From NCBI GenBank assembly GCA_054601695.1, contig BAAHQB010000001.1:2536255-2600254 (forward strand): 64,000 bases of DNA. The letters are read 5' to 3'. The number at the start of each line of letters is the position of its first letter. Position 1 is the stretch's first letter. The notes under the pieces were generated by a model that saw only the letters and a program-made list of their open reading frames with translations, made no database searches and had not been told where the DNA came from. Origin of the DNA: Amorphochlora amoebiformis. Taxonomy: Eukaryota > Cercozoa > Chlorarachniophyceae. The position numbers were made by a program, and so were the translations under genes. Below are positions 1 to 63,700 of the stretch, piece after piece.

Positions 1-2
1 AC

Positions 3-668
3 CTCGGGAACCTTCTGGTCGTCGAAGAGGCCGAGGCCCCCATGGTCAATCTTGGAGACTCACCCAAGACGACTCCTGGAACCACCAGGTACTTGGATCA
101 CTTGAAACACATCACATGGCGGCTAAAACGTAGCTTTTGTCGTGGTGTGAGCAACGTAAAGTTCATCCCCGCCCTATGGTGAGATGTAGTGAGAGATTGA
201 CCGAAAATCGTATCTCAGCAACCTTGCGGACAAGCTTGGATCTCCAAAATTCGGATCACCCAAGAGTTTTCCTGGGGCTCTGCCCCACCCTAGCGAGCGA
301 AAAAAGATGCGATTGGTCCCCATCGATCACTCTTATACACTTCCGGATTTCAGACAGGTTCCTTTTAATAACCTAACCTAGTAATGATAACTAACTCTCT
401 CTTCGAAATGTGAGTTATCCTCAAAATACAACATCACCTATTTCTTCTGAGCATCAAAGTTTGTGGTTTTTTTCCAGCTGTCGGACGCTCAATTCGAATG
501 GCTTGGATGGCGGCAGGCCAGAAAGCCGTTTTCCAAGGTGATATTTAAGCCTTCATTATCCATTCTCATCAAGCCGAAAAAGCTAATCCTTAACCAGCAT
601 CATTCAATCGTACTTTTCTTTTTTACTCTATGTAACCGCACTCATGCATTACTAAGTGTATAATATAT

Positions 669-726
<58 letters not shown>

Positions 727-1008
727 TTAAATGTATACATTACATGGTATGTATACACACACACACATACATACGTACGTACACATATACACATATATAT
801 ACACATACACATATACACACACATACATATATATATATGGTGTGTGTGTGTGTGTATTCTGCGTATTTAAATATAACAACACATTCAGGAAACCTTGAAG
901 TACATCTTCTCGTTGGACCCCTATTTTGACGCCTCTGTGCTTAGGTAACTACCTGAAAAGCAATCTCACCTAAAATTCACTACTATGCACGCAAACACAC
1001 ACATTTAT

Positions 1009-1057
<49 letters not shown>

Positions 1058-1705
1058 CGTGTATTATATATATTTGTGTATGCGTGCATATATATGATTT
1101 GTAAATGCATACATATGTTTTTTCAATATCCTGTTATAATCAATATATATATATATATATATTCATTCCAGGAGACTGGGGATCCCTGAGGAGGAATCAA
1201 TGACCGTGGTGATAACGACTCTCTTCCTCCAAAAGTGCGCGGAAGCGGTAACACCAAAAACTCAAACTCATACACGCCAAATACAAACTGTGCTTGCAAA
1301 ATACCCATTTGCATCATCAACCCAGGGCCTCACCCTTGCGGATATTGGAGAGATGGTGCAGCGCCCAGGAATGGGAGAATCTCCGTCCGTTCTAGAACAA
1401 GTCGTGTCGCAGGTGTCAACATCCTTCATTTTCGGAGAAACACGCTTACATTGAGATGAGTTTTACCCGTCGGAGTGTTTTCCTGATTTGGTTTTCGGGT
1501 TTTGTGGGGTCAGGCAATGAGAGAGTATGGAGAACGAACCGGGCTGCCAAAGACCGACGAAATTCTCAGGGATCAGGGTAAATATTATACACATATTATA
1601 TTATGTATATATATAATATATATATGTACATTACATATGTACATATCTGGATATGTGTGTGCATATGTGGGTATGTGGGTAATAATACGTAAACTCTTAT
1701 GTTAA

Positions 1706-1743
<38 letters not shown>

Positions 1744-1754
1744 TAATATATATA

Positions 1755-1789
<35 letters not shown>

Positions 1790-2312
1790 CAGGTATTGTC
1801 CGTACACGGTCTCTTCGCCACCTACTGGGTCATTCGAAAAACAAATACAAGGTTTGCAGATACATTTTACGTGCATGCATATTAATATATATATATATAT
1901 ATATATATATGTATTATGTATATGTGTACATATATATAGGTAGATTCATCTGTAGAAGCATGTATGCTTATTGACATGTAAATCAGGTCCCCCCAGGCTC
2001 GGTCCGTGTAAAGTCCAAGGCCGGCCGAAAACTCAAACCCGAATCCACGTCCCGAATGCCCACGTCCCAAATGCCCACGTCCCAAATGCCCACGTCCCAT
2101 GTAAATACCCCTTGTCACCCCGTTGCAACCCTAATCATAGGGTCCTGGATAGTAATCCTCAACTCTTACGAAACAAACTTCAGGCCCCGTCACGTCGACA
2201 GATGGCGTCTACATTGAACAGCCGGAAGCCAAGCTATCACAAGCGCTCACGAAAGGCGAGTCTGGTGTCTCCGAGCATCAGTCTATCGGAGTCAAGCAAG
2301 ACTGAAAAGTGA
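3..2312 (+). CDS. 3' part of an unrecognised multi-exon gene (gene 1)
   Basis: Nine exons can be joined in one frame: 3-88, 219-357, 478-537, 889-944, 1172-1412, 1514-1577, 1793-1851, 1987-2100 and 2184-2312 (stop TGA). Each intron is GT...AG, every phase agrees with its neighbour, and the total is 948 nt (315 residues plus stop). The gene starts upstream of the window. The product is hydrophilic with no membrane segment seen. It has a central folded-looking stretch (for example LSDAQFEWLGWRQ, YIFSLDPYFDASVL, GLTLADIGEMVQ) and a basic, Ser-rich C-terminus with three MPTSQ-like repeats and KRSRKASLV, a possible basophilic kinase site. I do not recognise the family. Several introns are nearly pure (TA)n. 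It is tandem with gene 2, about 3.7 kb upstream of that gene's start. Confidence 0.62.
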
Positions 2313-5689
<3,377 letters not shown>

Positions 5690-5696
5690 TATAAAG
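5690..5696 (+). promoter_or_regulatory. Possible TATA box of gene 2
   Basis: TATAAAG lies in complex, non-microsatellite sequence 275 bases before the proposed ATG at 5971. A pyrimidine-rich leader (5880-5950) and a short upstream open frame starting ATG at 5961 follow it. Position and sequence are the only support; in a TA-rich window such matches are common. Confidence 0.25.
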
Positions 5697-5970
5697 TAGC
5701 TACAATCGCTCTCCGATACAAGACATATTCCGTTCTTTCCCGCATGAACGTAAGTCTGTAGAAATTTAGTGAGAATCTGCAAGTAGATTTTCTGCTGATG
5801 TTTTCCGGCTCACGTTTTTGGTTCTCAGCTTGCGTCCAATTGGTTTTAGGTTGGGTTAATTTGGGTGGGGGATTTAAGCAACCCTCTTATTCTCTCGCAC
5901 GCTCTCTCAGTCTCTCTCACTGCATCTTCTGTGTCTTTCTGCCTCCCCTCGGGTCTGTAAATGGTAACTG

Positions 5971-48393
<42,423 letters not shown>

Positions 48394-48893
48394 AGGGAAA
48401 CCCAGCCTGGGCTCTGACTAGTTTGACATCGGGATCGAGAAAAAAACGGACCAGGAGAAAAAAAATCTTTCCTCGAGTATAAATAGGTTGCTAGCTAGAT
48501 GTAGTTGATCATACTCATCAGATTCTCAGTGTATATTAGATTCGGATATCATAGTTCATTGTTCTAGCTAGCGCTGGACTCTGTAAAGCTAATAAATTTA
48601 GACTTATCAATGGACGGGATACACGTTCGATTCTATCTGGTAAGTACTAGATCGAGTACGTGCAGATCTAGATTCTAGAATGTTCCTATTTCTAAATTCT
48701 ATAATTAAAATATACCTAACTTATAATCTAGATAATATTACAACACACACACAATATATATATATATATATATATATATACTAGATATACTAGATATATA
48801 TATAATAATATATATATATATATCTAGTATCTAGAGTATATGTATATGTATGTATCTGGATTTTGTGTATATCTAGCGCTGGATATGCACATG

Positions 48894-48934
<41 letters not shown>

Positions 48935-49083
48935 CATAATATTATTATTTTTTTCACATATAAAAAAAACATTTACATTTGTGTAAATACCTAGATATAT
49001 AGAGTATTTAGATACATCAAGATATACATATCATGACTTAGACCGGTCATATGTTTTGTACACTATTATATATACACACACAC

Positions 49084-49126
<43 letters not shown>

Positions 49127-49739
49127 TATATGCACGTATGTATATATTTAAATGGAGTGGTGCTGAAAGGATATTTTATTATTAACTTGACTGAAACAAG
49201 TAATGGCTAGCTGACCGACCATCCAGGCCTTGGCTGACCATCTAGGCCTTGGCTTACTATCCGTATCTAACACCGTCTAGGCCGTGTCAGGCTTAAATTT
49301 TTTCACATTGAGAGGAGAGATGAGAGGAGGCAAGATCAGAGGCAAAGAGAATGTGAGGACAGAAATACATCATGCAAGATAGAAGCGGCTAGAAAGGCCG
49401 GAGAAACCGGAAAATGGTAAGCTAGATAAGAAGGAAATAAATAAAATCTTGACAGTAAATCATAAAGAAGATAATTAAAGTCCTGGATAGTGTCCAGAGG
49501 GATATGAAAGTCCTGGGTTCCACCCCTAGGATAAACCCAAACCACATTAAGCCTGCCACGAACCCCTAAGGACATTAGACCAGACGAAAACCTCTGTCCT
49601 GTCCGTCGACCCCAGCATAGTATACCCACCCTCCCTAGACCCCCACCTCCCTCCCTTCCAACCCCCACTTCCACTTCCACCCCACCTCAATCCCACCCAC
49701 CACCAACACCCACACATCGATGGGACACCTATATCTATG
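48394..49739. other. Convergent intergenic region between genes 2 and 3
   Basis: It contains AATAAA at 48591-48596, about 200 bases after the gene 2 stop and a possible polyadenylation signal; CTAG-rich sequence (48480-48860); TA tracts (48755-48830, 48895-48935, 49085-49125); and a direct repeat around 49205-49260 (CTGACCATCTAGGCCTTGG-like). Bases 49320-49740 are complex, C-rich on the + strand, with no recognisable frame. It holds the 3' ends of two genes facing each other. Confidence 0.5.
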
Positions 49740-49908
49740 CTACTTTGCCCATATTCTAAGTAACCCATCCCAACTTCCCGTGCACAGCGCGTGTCCCTTG
49801 GGATGAATCCCCATGCAACTTGGCCGTTTGTCGTGGCCTTGCATGACCTGCGCTATGCTACTGCGGCGTGTGTCCCAACCGACTAGCGCGTTGTTATCAT
49901 ACCTGTAC

Positions 49909-49950
<42 letters not shown>

Positions 49951-49986
49951 GATAAATATTAGATAATTTTTCATTCATGCTAACAT

Positions 49987-50041
<55 letters not shown>

Positions 50042-51284
50042 TATACATATATATATATATATATATTATATATAATATATATATATATATAGTTTTACCC
50101 AGCAAACAATATCGTGCCCGTCTTGGAAAAGCTGAGGCACGTGGCTGGACTCTCGTTCCTGTCGCTGTAGAAGCGCTGGATTTGGCGCCCCGCACGGATA
50201 TCCCACATGCGGCAGCTCCCGTCCTCGGAAGCTGTCGCAAAAGAATCCCCGTTGGGGAAGTAGGCGACGTCGTTGACATCTGCGAGGTGTCCAGGAAAGC
50301 TCATGACGCGCGATCCCTTTCGGTAGTCGTACAGCATGACCATCTTGTCGACCGATCCCGAGATGAAGGTCCCGTTTGAGTGCACGTCGATGCAGCCTAC
50401 ATCCGAGTCGTGTTCCTTAAAGACGGTTAAGGGGGCGCGCTTTTCTATGTCCCAGAGGATGCAAGTCTTGTCGCCGGATCCCGTGAGGATCCTGGAGTTA
50501 TCGACAAATTTGCAGCATGACAAGTACCCGTCATGCTTTTGCAGCTCGCTGTGCGGACTCTGCTTTGAGTACTCCCCAAGGCCCTCGGGGATCGTCCAGA
50601 TCGCGCACGTATTATCGAGCCCGCCGGACGCCACGAGCGCTTGCGATGGCGCGAAAGCACATGTCATGACCCAGTTGGACCGGAGCGGAATTGCGTGCAC
50701 CTTTGTTTGCAGGAACGCGTTCCACACTATCACCTTGCCGTCCGCTGCGGCGCTCACAAGGCAGTTGCCGTCGGCAGCGCCCCAATCCATCGCATACACC
50801 TTGCCCTGGTGTCCTCGGAGCTGACGCCTGAGGAGTAGATATAGTAGTTTGTTCACACATACCGTGTTGAAGAAGAGGTTGAAGTTGGGAACCATCCATT
50901 GGCATGCATCGCGCGATTGAAAGTAGTGTCGAAAAGCGGCACAATACCATGCAGAGCACTTGGAAAACTAGTGTGAAATTATTGGAAAGCGGGCTTCTTG
51001 AAAGCATAGCGAGGTGTGGAAAACAAGATGGATGCAGTACACAGGAATTGAAAATCCGAATCACGTCGGAAGCCGGCGCAAGGGATGGCTCTACACTGTT
51101 AAATTTAAGCATTATCCTACCGGATTCTAAGGGAACATGGAGGGGTCGGAGCGACGCCTTTGGCCTTCTTAGACTCGACCAGAAGCGGTTGCTCCGGATC
51201 GTCGTAAGCATCTACGTTTCGAAGCTTGTGTAGCGCCTCGACCAGCCGTTCCAACTCGCCGGACACGCCTGAGCCCTCCTTCAC
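49740..51284 (-). CDS. Heterotrimeric G protein beta subunit (WD40)
   Basis: Four exons on the - strand, in transcript order 51284-51121, 50958-50863, 50827-50099 and 49902-49740 (stop TAG), phase-consistent, 1,152 nt. The large exon carries G-beta hallmarks: [86 protein letters not shown]. The last exon completes the seventh blade ([13 protein letters not shown], then [13 protein letters not shown]). The first exon includes [14 protein letters not shown], like the N-terminal coiled coil that pairs with G-gamma, then an unusual 50-60-residue insertion before the first WD repeat. No in-frame ATG is in that exon; a tiny upstream exon (MDKE, 51390-51379) fits in phase and is a weak start candidate. 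The intron at 50862-50828 is only 35 nt. The sequence diverges from animal G-beta, arguing for a protist. Confidence 0.9.
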
Positions 51285-51390
51285 CTAACCCCCCAAGGCC
51301 AACCCCGAAATTAGCTCAAAAGTATCAGGACGGAACTCTCGATGACTCGTGTTTCTCTTCCAACCGCCCACAACCGACCTCCTTGTCCAT

Positions 51391-54886
<3,496 letters not shown>

Positions 54887-54894
54887 TATATATA
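54887..54894 (+). promoter_or_regulatory. Possible TATA box of gene 4
   Basis: TATATATA in otherwise complex sequence, 57 bases before the first in-frame ATG (54951) of gene 4. Only position and sequence support it. Confidence 0.25.
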
Positions 54895-54950
54895 CCCGTT
54901 CCAAATTAATACGTCGCCGGCGTCGGTTTTAACAACTCTCAGGCCTATTT

Positions 54951-57962
<3,012 letters not shown>

Positions 57963-58044
57963 TACATATGTCTTACGTATACCAAATTACACGTATATTG
58001 TAAAATATATCTATATAATCACATGTGTGTGTGTGTGTGTGTGC

Positions 58045-58096
<52 letters not shown>

Positions 58097-58184
58097 TATA
58101 TGAGAGAGCTAGAGAGTGAGGCAGAGCGAGAGTAAGAGAGAGAGAGAGAGAGCGAGCGCGAAACAGAGAGAGCGAGAGAGAGAG

Positions 58185-58235
<51 letters not shown>

Positions 58236-58241
58236 CATATG

Positions 58242-58272
<31 letters not shown>

Positions 58273-58286
58273 TTTCATACATATAC

Positions 58287-58317
<31 letters not shown>

Positions 58318-58584
58318 CACACATATATATATATATATATTGTTAACGTACACCTGAACCTATAGCTACTTAACTACGAGGCTGCTGGCTAGACTACCGT
58401 CAGTTCCTTACAGTATATGAATAGTAGCACAATAGTCGGAACCCAGGAAATCTCGGAACCCGTACGGTTCCGGAGGAAGAAAGGAAGAAAGGAAGTATCC
58501 GACTATCGCGCAAAAGTTATCAATAATCATTCGTCATAATCCAAACGGACAACACTCAATCGGACAACTACCGCTGCTACGCTG

Positions 58585-58640
<56 letters not shown>

Positions 58641-58672
58641 AATAATATACATATACATATGTACATTTATGT

Positions 58673-58710
<38 letters not shown>

Positions 58711-58865
58711 ATGCATGTATTTATATTTTATTATAATATATATATATATATATATAGATATAATATATACACATATATTAAACATATGTAATATACATTA
58801 GACAAATATATACACATATGTATACATATATACATATACATATACACATACATACACATATTTAT

Positions 58866-58905
<40 letters not shown>

Positions 58906-58945
58906 GTATCTATATATCTCAAATATATATATATATATATATATA

Positions 58946-58976
<31 letters not shown>

Positions 58977-59120
58977 ATATTCTCTATTTTATACAAGATA
59001 TTGAGTGTGTTTAATTTTGGTCCAATGTCAGGTAACATGTTATTAGAGTGGTTGCATCTGCATATGCATTTGCGTTTGCATTTGCATTTGCATCTGCATC
59101 TGCATCTCGTTCTGCAGCTT
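57963..59120. other. Spacer between gene 4 and the subtelomeric repeats
   Basis: TA tracts (58040-58090, 58190-58350, 58590-58960), a GA-rich tract (58100-58190), a diverged dispersed repeat (58336-58595) and a run of TGCATT/TGCATC hexamers (59060-59110). No gene seen. Confidence 0.55.
58336..58595. repeat. Diverged dispersed repeat, copy B
   Basis: It shares ordered words with the intronic segment 23215-23530: GGCTAG..., a purine-rich GAAGGAAG stretch, AATCATTCGTCATAATCCAA, and GCTGCTACGCTGACAATAT at the right end next to a TA tract in both copies. No coding frame. Confidence 0.45.
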
Positions 59121-59397
59121 TGAAAAGATAAGCTTCTAACTTTTAACGTTAATAATAATGCATATGTATGTTTGACGGAATGTGCATGCGCATGTGTATG
59201 CTTGTGGGTGCATGTCCAGGGTAGGCTAGCGGCCGTAAGCCCGCCTGGGTGGTCGGGGATGTTGCCATGTTTAATCATATTATATGCATACATGTTGGGT
59301 TCTTCGTGTTATGGCTTGTGCGTGTGTTCCTGTCTGTAAATCTTTCCTTTCTGTAAATCTCTCTGTGTCTCCTTCTGTGTGTGACTTTGTGTGGGAG

Positions 59398-59585
59398 AAA
59401 TCGGCGATGTGGAATCGGTTTGTGGTTCGAGTTGCGAGTTGCTGTGCGATTTTGGTCGCAACCTCGCTTCCGAGTCTCATTTCCCTGACCCGTCGGGTTT
59501 TTGCGGCGAGATGTGTTGGAGTCCTCTACAGCAACCTGTTATTGCTGCATGCTCCTTCCTTCTCGTTCCCGCAAACGATTTTCCG
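59398..59585 (+). pseudogene. Cys-rich exon-like segment, subtelomeric copy 1
   Basis: A pyrimidine-rich stretch and AG precede 188 nt ending TTCCG/GTGAAT. In one open frame it reads IGDVESVC..., [11 protein letters not shown] and [13 protein letters not shown], with seven or so cysteines, as in small secreted domains. A second frame is also open and hydrophobic, so the coding frame is uncertain. No start exon or downstream exons could be attached, so it may be a gene fragment carried by the repeat. The acceptor here is GGGAG instead of GTCAG as in the other copies. Confidence 0.35.
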
Positions 59586-59830
59586 GTGAATCTCCCAGAC
59601 GAAAACAACTCAACCTTCTTAAGACTTGAGTATGCGTGGGATTGCACATGTGTTTGCCTCTACATTCCTCTAGAATATGAATATATGTGTGTATATGTAT
59701 GTGTATGTGTGTATGTGTATGTGTACATGTGTATGTATATAATATGTGTATATGTATATGTATATATGTATGTATATAATATATATGTTATGTATGAATA
59801 TATGCATGTTGCATTCATACATGCATATGC

Positions 59831-59892
<62 letters not shown>

Positions 59893-59903
59893 GTGTATAT
59901 ATA

Positions 59904-59981
<78 letters not shown>

Positions 59982-60320
59982 CCCTAGGCATATTGTAGGT
60001 TTGTGTCTTCGTGTTGGATCGATTGTGCGAGTGTTTGAAAAGATAAGCTCCTAACTTTAACGTCAATAATAACGCATATCTATGTTTGACGGAATGTGCA
60101 TGTGGATGTGTATGCTTGTGGGTGCATGTCCCGGGTAGGCTAGCGGCCGTAAGCCCGCCTGGGTTTCTAAGAGGGTCGGGGATGTTACAATGTTTAATCA
60201 TATTATATGCATACATGTTTGGTTCTTCGTGTTATGGCTTGTGCGTGTGTTCCTGTCTGTAAATCTCTCCTTTCTGTAAATCTCTCTGTGTCTCCTTCTG
60301 TGTGTGTCTTTGTTTGTCAG

Positions 60321-60508
60321 AAATCGGCGATGTGGAATCGGTTTGTGATTCGAGTTGCGAGTTGCTGTGCGATTTTGGTCGCAACCTCGCTTCCGAGTCT
60401 CATTTCCCTGACCCGTCGGGTTTTTGCGGCGAGATGTGTTGGAGTCCTCTACAGCAACCTGTTATTGCTGCATGCTCCTTCCTTCTCGTTCCCGCAAACG
60501 ATTTTCCG
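60321..60508 (+). pseudogene. Cys-rich exon-like segment, subtelomeric copy 2
   Basis: Same 188-nt segment as at 59398-59585, with a better acceptor (TTTGTTTGTCAG) after a pyrimidine tract, and donor GTGAAT. Its sequence is nearly identical to copy 3, and both differ from copy 1 at a few bases. Confidence 0.38.
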
Positions 60509-60658
60509 GTGAATCTCCCAGACGAAAACAACTCAACCTTCTTAAGACTTGAGTATGCGTGGGATTGCACATGTGTTTGCCTCTACATTCCTCTAGAATA
60601 TGAATATATGTGTGTATATATATGTGTATGTGTGTATATGTATATGTACATGTGTATG

Positions 60659-60711
<53 letters not shown>

Positions 60712-60768
60712 GTTATGTATGAATATATGCATGTTGCGTTCATACATGCATATGCATGTATATATAAT

Positions 60769-60810
<42 letters not shown>

Positions 60811-60836
60811 GTGTATATATATGTGTATATATTACA

Positions 60837-60883
<47 letters not shown>

Positions 60884-61222
60884 CCCTAGGCATATTGTAG
60901 GTTTGTGTCTTCGTGTTGGATCGATTGTACGAGTGTTTGAAAAGATAAGCTCGTAACTTTAACGTCAATAATAATGCATATCTATGTTTGACGGAATGTG
61001 CATGCGGATGTGTATGCTTGTGGGTGCATGTCCCGGGTAGGCTAGCGACCGTAAGCCCGCCTGGGTTTCTAAGAGGGTCAGGGATGTTACAATGTTTAAT
61101 CATATTATATGCATACATGTTTGGTTCTTCGTGTTATGGCTTGTGCGTGTGTTCCTGTCTGTAAATCTCTCCTTTCTGTAAATCTCTCTGTGTCTCCTTC
61201 TGTGTGTGTCTTTGTTTGTCAG

Positions 61223-61410
61223 AAATCGGCGATGTGGAATCGGTTTGTGATTCGAGTTGCGAGTTGCTGTGCGATTTTGGTCGCAACCTCGCTTCCGAGT
61301 CTCATTTCCCTGACCCGTCGGGTTTTTGCGGCGAGATGTGTTGGAGTCCTCTACAGCAACCTGTTATTGCTGCATGCTCCTTCCTTCTCGTTCCCGCAAA
61401 CGATTTTCCG
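61223..61410 (+). pseudogene. Cys-rich exon-like segment, subtelomeric copy 3
   Basis: Third copy of the 188-nt segment, with the same acceptor and donor as copy 2. The fourth repeat unit keeps the upstream flank (TTCTTCGTGTTATGG, then CCTGTCTGTAAATCTCT) but has lost this segment. Confidence 0.38.
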
Positions 61411-61712
61411 GTGAATCTCCCAGACGAAAACAACTCAACCTTCTTAAGACTTGAGTATGCGTGGGATTGCACATGTGTTTGCCTCTACATTCCTCTAGAA
61501 TATGAATATATGTGTGTATATGTATGTGTATGTGTGTATATGTATATGTATATGTGTATGTATATATATATATATATGTATATATAATATGTATGTTATG
61601 TATGAATATATGCATGTTGCATTCATACATGCATATGCATGTATATATGTATATATATATATATAATTATTATATATATATACATATATATATGTATATA
61701 TGTGTATATATA

Positions 61713-61792
<80 letters not shown>

Positions 61793-62050
61793 GATATATT
61801 TCCCTAGGCATATTGTAGGTTTGTGTGTTCGTGTTGGATCGATTGTACGGGTGTTTGAAAAGATAACCTCCTAACTTTAACGTCAATAATAATAATGCAT
61901 ATCTATGTTTGACGGAATGTGCATGCGCATGTGTATGCTTGTGGGTGCATGTCCCGGGTAGGCTAGCGGCCGTAAGCCCGCCTGGGTTTCTTAGAGGATC
62001 GGGGATGTTGCCATGTTTAATCATATTATATGCATACATGTATGTATATA

Positions 62051-62130
<80 letters not shown>

Positions 62131-62253
62131 TGTATATATGTATATATATATATATATGTATATAGTTGAGTTCTTCGTGTTATGGTTTGTGCGTGTGTTC
62201 CTGTCTGTAAATCTCTTATGTATGAATATGTGCATTCATACATGTATATGCAT

Positions 62254-62340
<87 letters not shown>

Positions 62341-62394
62341 TATATTTTCCTAGGCATATTGCAGGTTTTTGTGTTCGTGTTGGATCGATTGTAC

Positions 62395-63023
62395 GGGTTA
62401 GGGTTAGGGTTAGGGTTAGGGTTAGGGTTAGGGTTAGGGTTAGGGTTAGGGTTAGGGTTAGGGTTAGGGTTAGGGTTAGGGTTAGGGTTAGGGTTAGGGT
62501 TAGGGTTAGGGTTAGGGTTAGGGTTAGGGTTAGGGTTAGGGTTAGGGTTAGGGTTAGGGTTAGGGTTAGGGTTAGGGTTAGGGTTAGGGTTAGGGTTCGG
62601 GTTAGGGTTAGGGTTAGGGTTAGGGTTAGGGTTAGGGTTAGGGTTAGGGTTAGGGTTAGGGTTAGGGTTAGGGTTAGGGTTAGGGTTAGGGTTAGGGTTA
62701 GGGTTAGGGTTAGGGTTAGGGTTAGGGTTAGGGTTAGGGTTAGGGTTAGGGTTAGGGTTAGGGTTAGGGTTCGGGTTAGGGTTAGGGTTAGGGTTAGGGT
62801 TAGGGTTAGGGTTAGGGTTAGGGTTAGGGTTAGGGTTAGGGTTAGGGTTAGGGTTAGGGTTAGGGTTAGGGTTAGGGTTAGGGTTAGGGTTAGGGTTAGG
62901 GTTAGGGTTAGGGTTAGGGTTAGGGTTAGGGTTAGGGTTAGGGTTAGGGTTAGGGTTAGGGTTAGGGTTAGGGTTAGGGTTAGGGTTAGGGTTAGGGTTA
63001 GGGTTCGGGTTAGGGTTAGGGTT
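62395..63023 (+). repeat. Interstitial TTAGGG array
   Basis: About 105 head-to-tail TTAGGG units, in the same orientation as the terminal array, with three TTCGGG variants (near 62597, 62770 and 63005). It joins directly to GATTGTACGGG of the fourth 0.9-kb unit. Leu/Gly and Asn/Pro open frames across it are repeat translations. Confidence 0.97.
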
Positions 63024-63342
63024 TTGAATGTATCTGGCCTTTATTCCAAGATTTTTCAAGATTTCGATAAATTGAAAATTTTTGACATTTTTGGGAATCG
63101 AACCCACGATCCCCAGACTCAAAGCTAACGGACTGACCACTTGTCCATATGGCACTCTCAGCGACAAAAGTTTTCGCCGTGGGGTCCGACCCACAGCCTA
63201 CTCACTTCTGCCTTATGGCGCCATTATGGTCAATGGAGCCCCATGGGGGCCTCCGGGTGGTTGCTTAGGGGGTTGCACACCCATGTGTGTTATACGAGAT
63301 CATCTATTTATGGATGGGGCTGCGTAACTTAGGATTAGGGTT
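63024..63342 (+). repeat. Subtelomeric block, copy 1
   Basis: It starts TTTGAATGTATCTGGCC right after the interstitial telomeric array and ends AACTTAGGATTAGGGTTA, then diverges into 63343-63465 of unique sequence. It shares the segment from CGCCGTGGGGTCCGACCCAC to the end with copy 2 almost exactly. It contains an extra piece with a tRNA-like sequence that copy 2 lacks. Confidence 0.9.
63093..63157 (-). other. tRNA-like sequence with B box
   Basis: Read on the - strand, the segment has a D-arm-like GGAC/GTCC pair around AAGTGGTCA and a perfect polymerase III B box GGTTCGATTCC in a GTGGG/CCC T-arm context. The anticodon stem pairs poorly (candidate loop CTTTGAG), so it is more likely a tRNA-derived relic or short interspersed element piece than a working tRNA. 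Confidence 0.4.
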
Positions 63343-63465
63343 ACGCCCAGACTATATATATAGCCATCTCGGCAACCATGTCAAAGTATCAAGGAAACAG
63401 TCTCCAGGGTTATGAATATTGAGATTATCAACCCTATATAAGGAGACCAAGCATAAGGAGTTAGG

Positions 63466-63700
63466 TTTTGAATGTATCTGGCCTTTATTCCAAGATTTTC
63501 AATAAAAAATTTTTGGATTTTTGGGTCAACCCCCCTTTTTCGCCGTGGGGTCCGACCCACAGCCTACTCACTTCTGCCTTATGGCGCCATTATGGTCAAT
63601 GGAGCCCCATGGGGGCCTCCGGGTGGTTGCTTAGGGGGTTGCACACCCATGTGTGTTATACGAGATCATCTATTTATGGATGGGGCTGCGTAACTTAGGA
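63466..63700 (+). repeat. Subtelomeric block, copy 2
   Basis: It repeats copy 1 from TTTGAATGTATCTGGCC to AACTTAGGA, lacks the tRNA-like insert, and runs directly into the terminal telomeric array. Confidence 0.9.

Larger units (their letters stand above)
59121..62394 (+). repeat. Subtelomeric tandem repeat, four units of about 0.9 kb
   Basis: Units start with TGAAAAGATAAGC-type sequence at 59121, 60036, 60938 and 61856 (spacing 915, 902 and 918). Each has a conserved block with AGGCTAGCGGCCGTAAGCCC and a region ending in (TG)n and (TA)n. The first three contain the same 188-nt exon-like segment; the fourth lacks it and ends in the interstitial telomeric array. Units 2 and 3 are nearly identical; unit 1 is slightly more diverged. 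Confidence 0.9.

Noticed and set aside
48790-49768. Open frames in the intergenic region between genes 2 and 3 (up to 114 codons, - strand)
   Set aside because: Low-complexity Gly/Val or TA translation. The G-beta gene ends at 49740, and these frames do not continue it.
59284-59589. 101-codon hydrophobic frame in each subtelomeric unit as a small membrane protein
   Set aside because: It overlaps the exon-like segment in a different frame and crosses the likely intron boundaries at both ends. The Cys-rich frame looks more protein-like, but neither is proven.
61623-63194. 523-codon frame on the - strand with Asn-Pro repeats and 281-codon frame on the + strand with Leu-Gly repeats
   Set aside because: Translations of the interstitial TTAGGG array.
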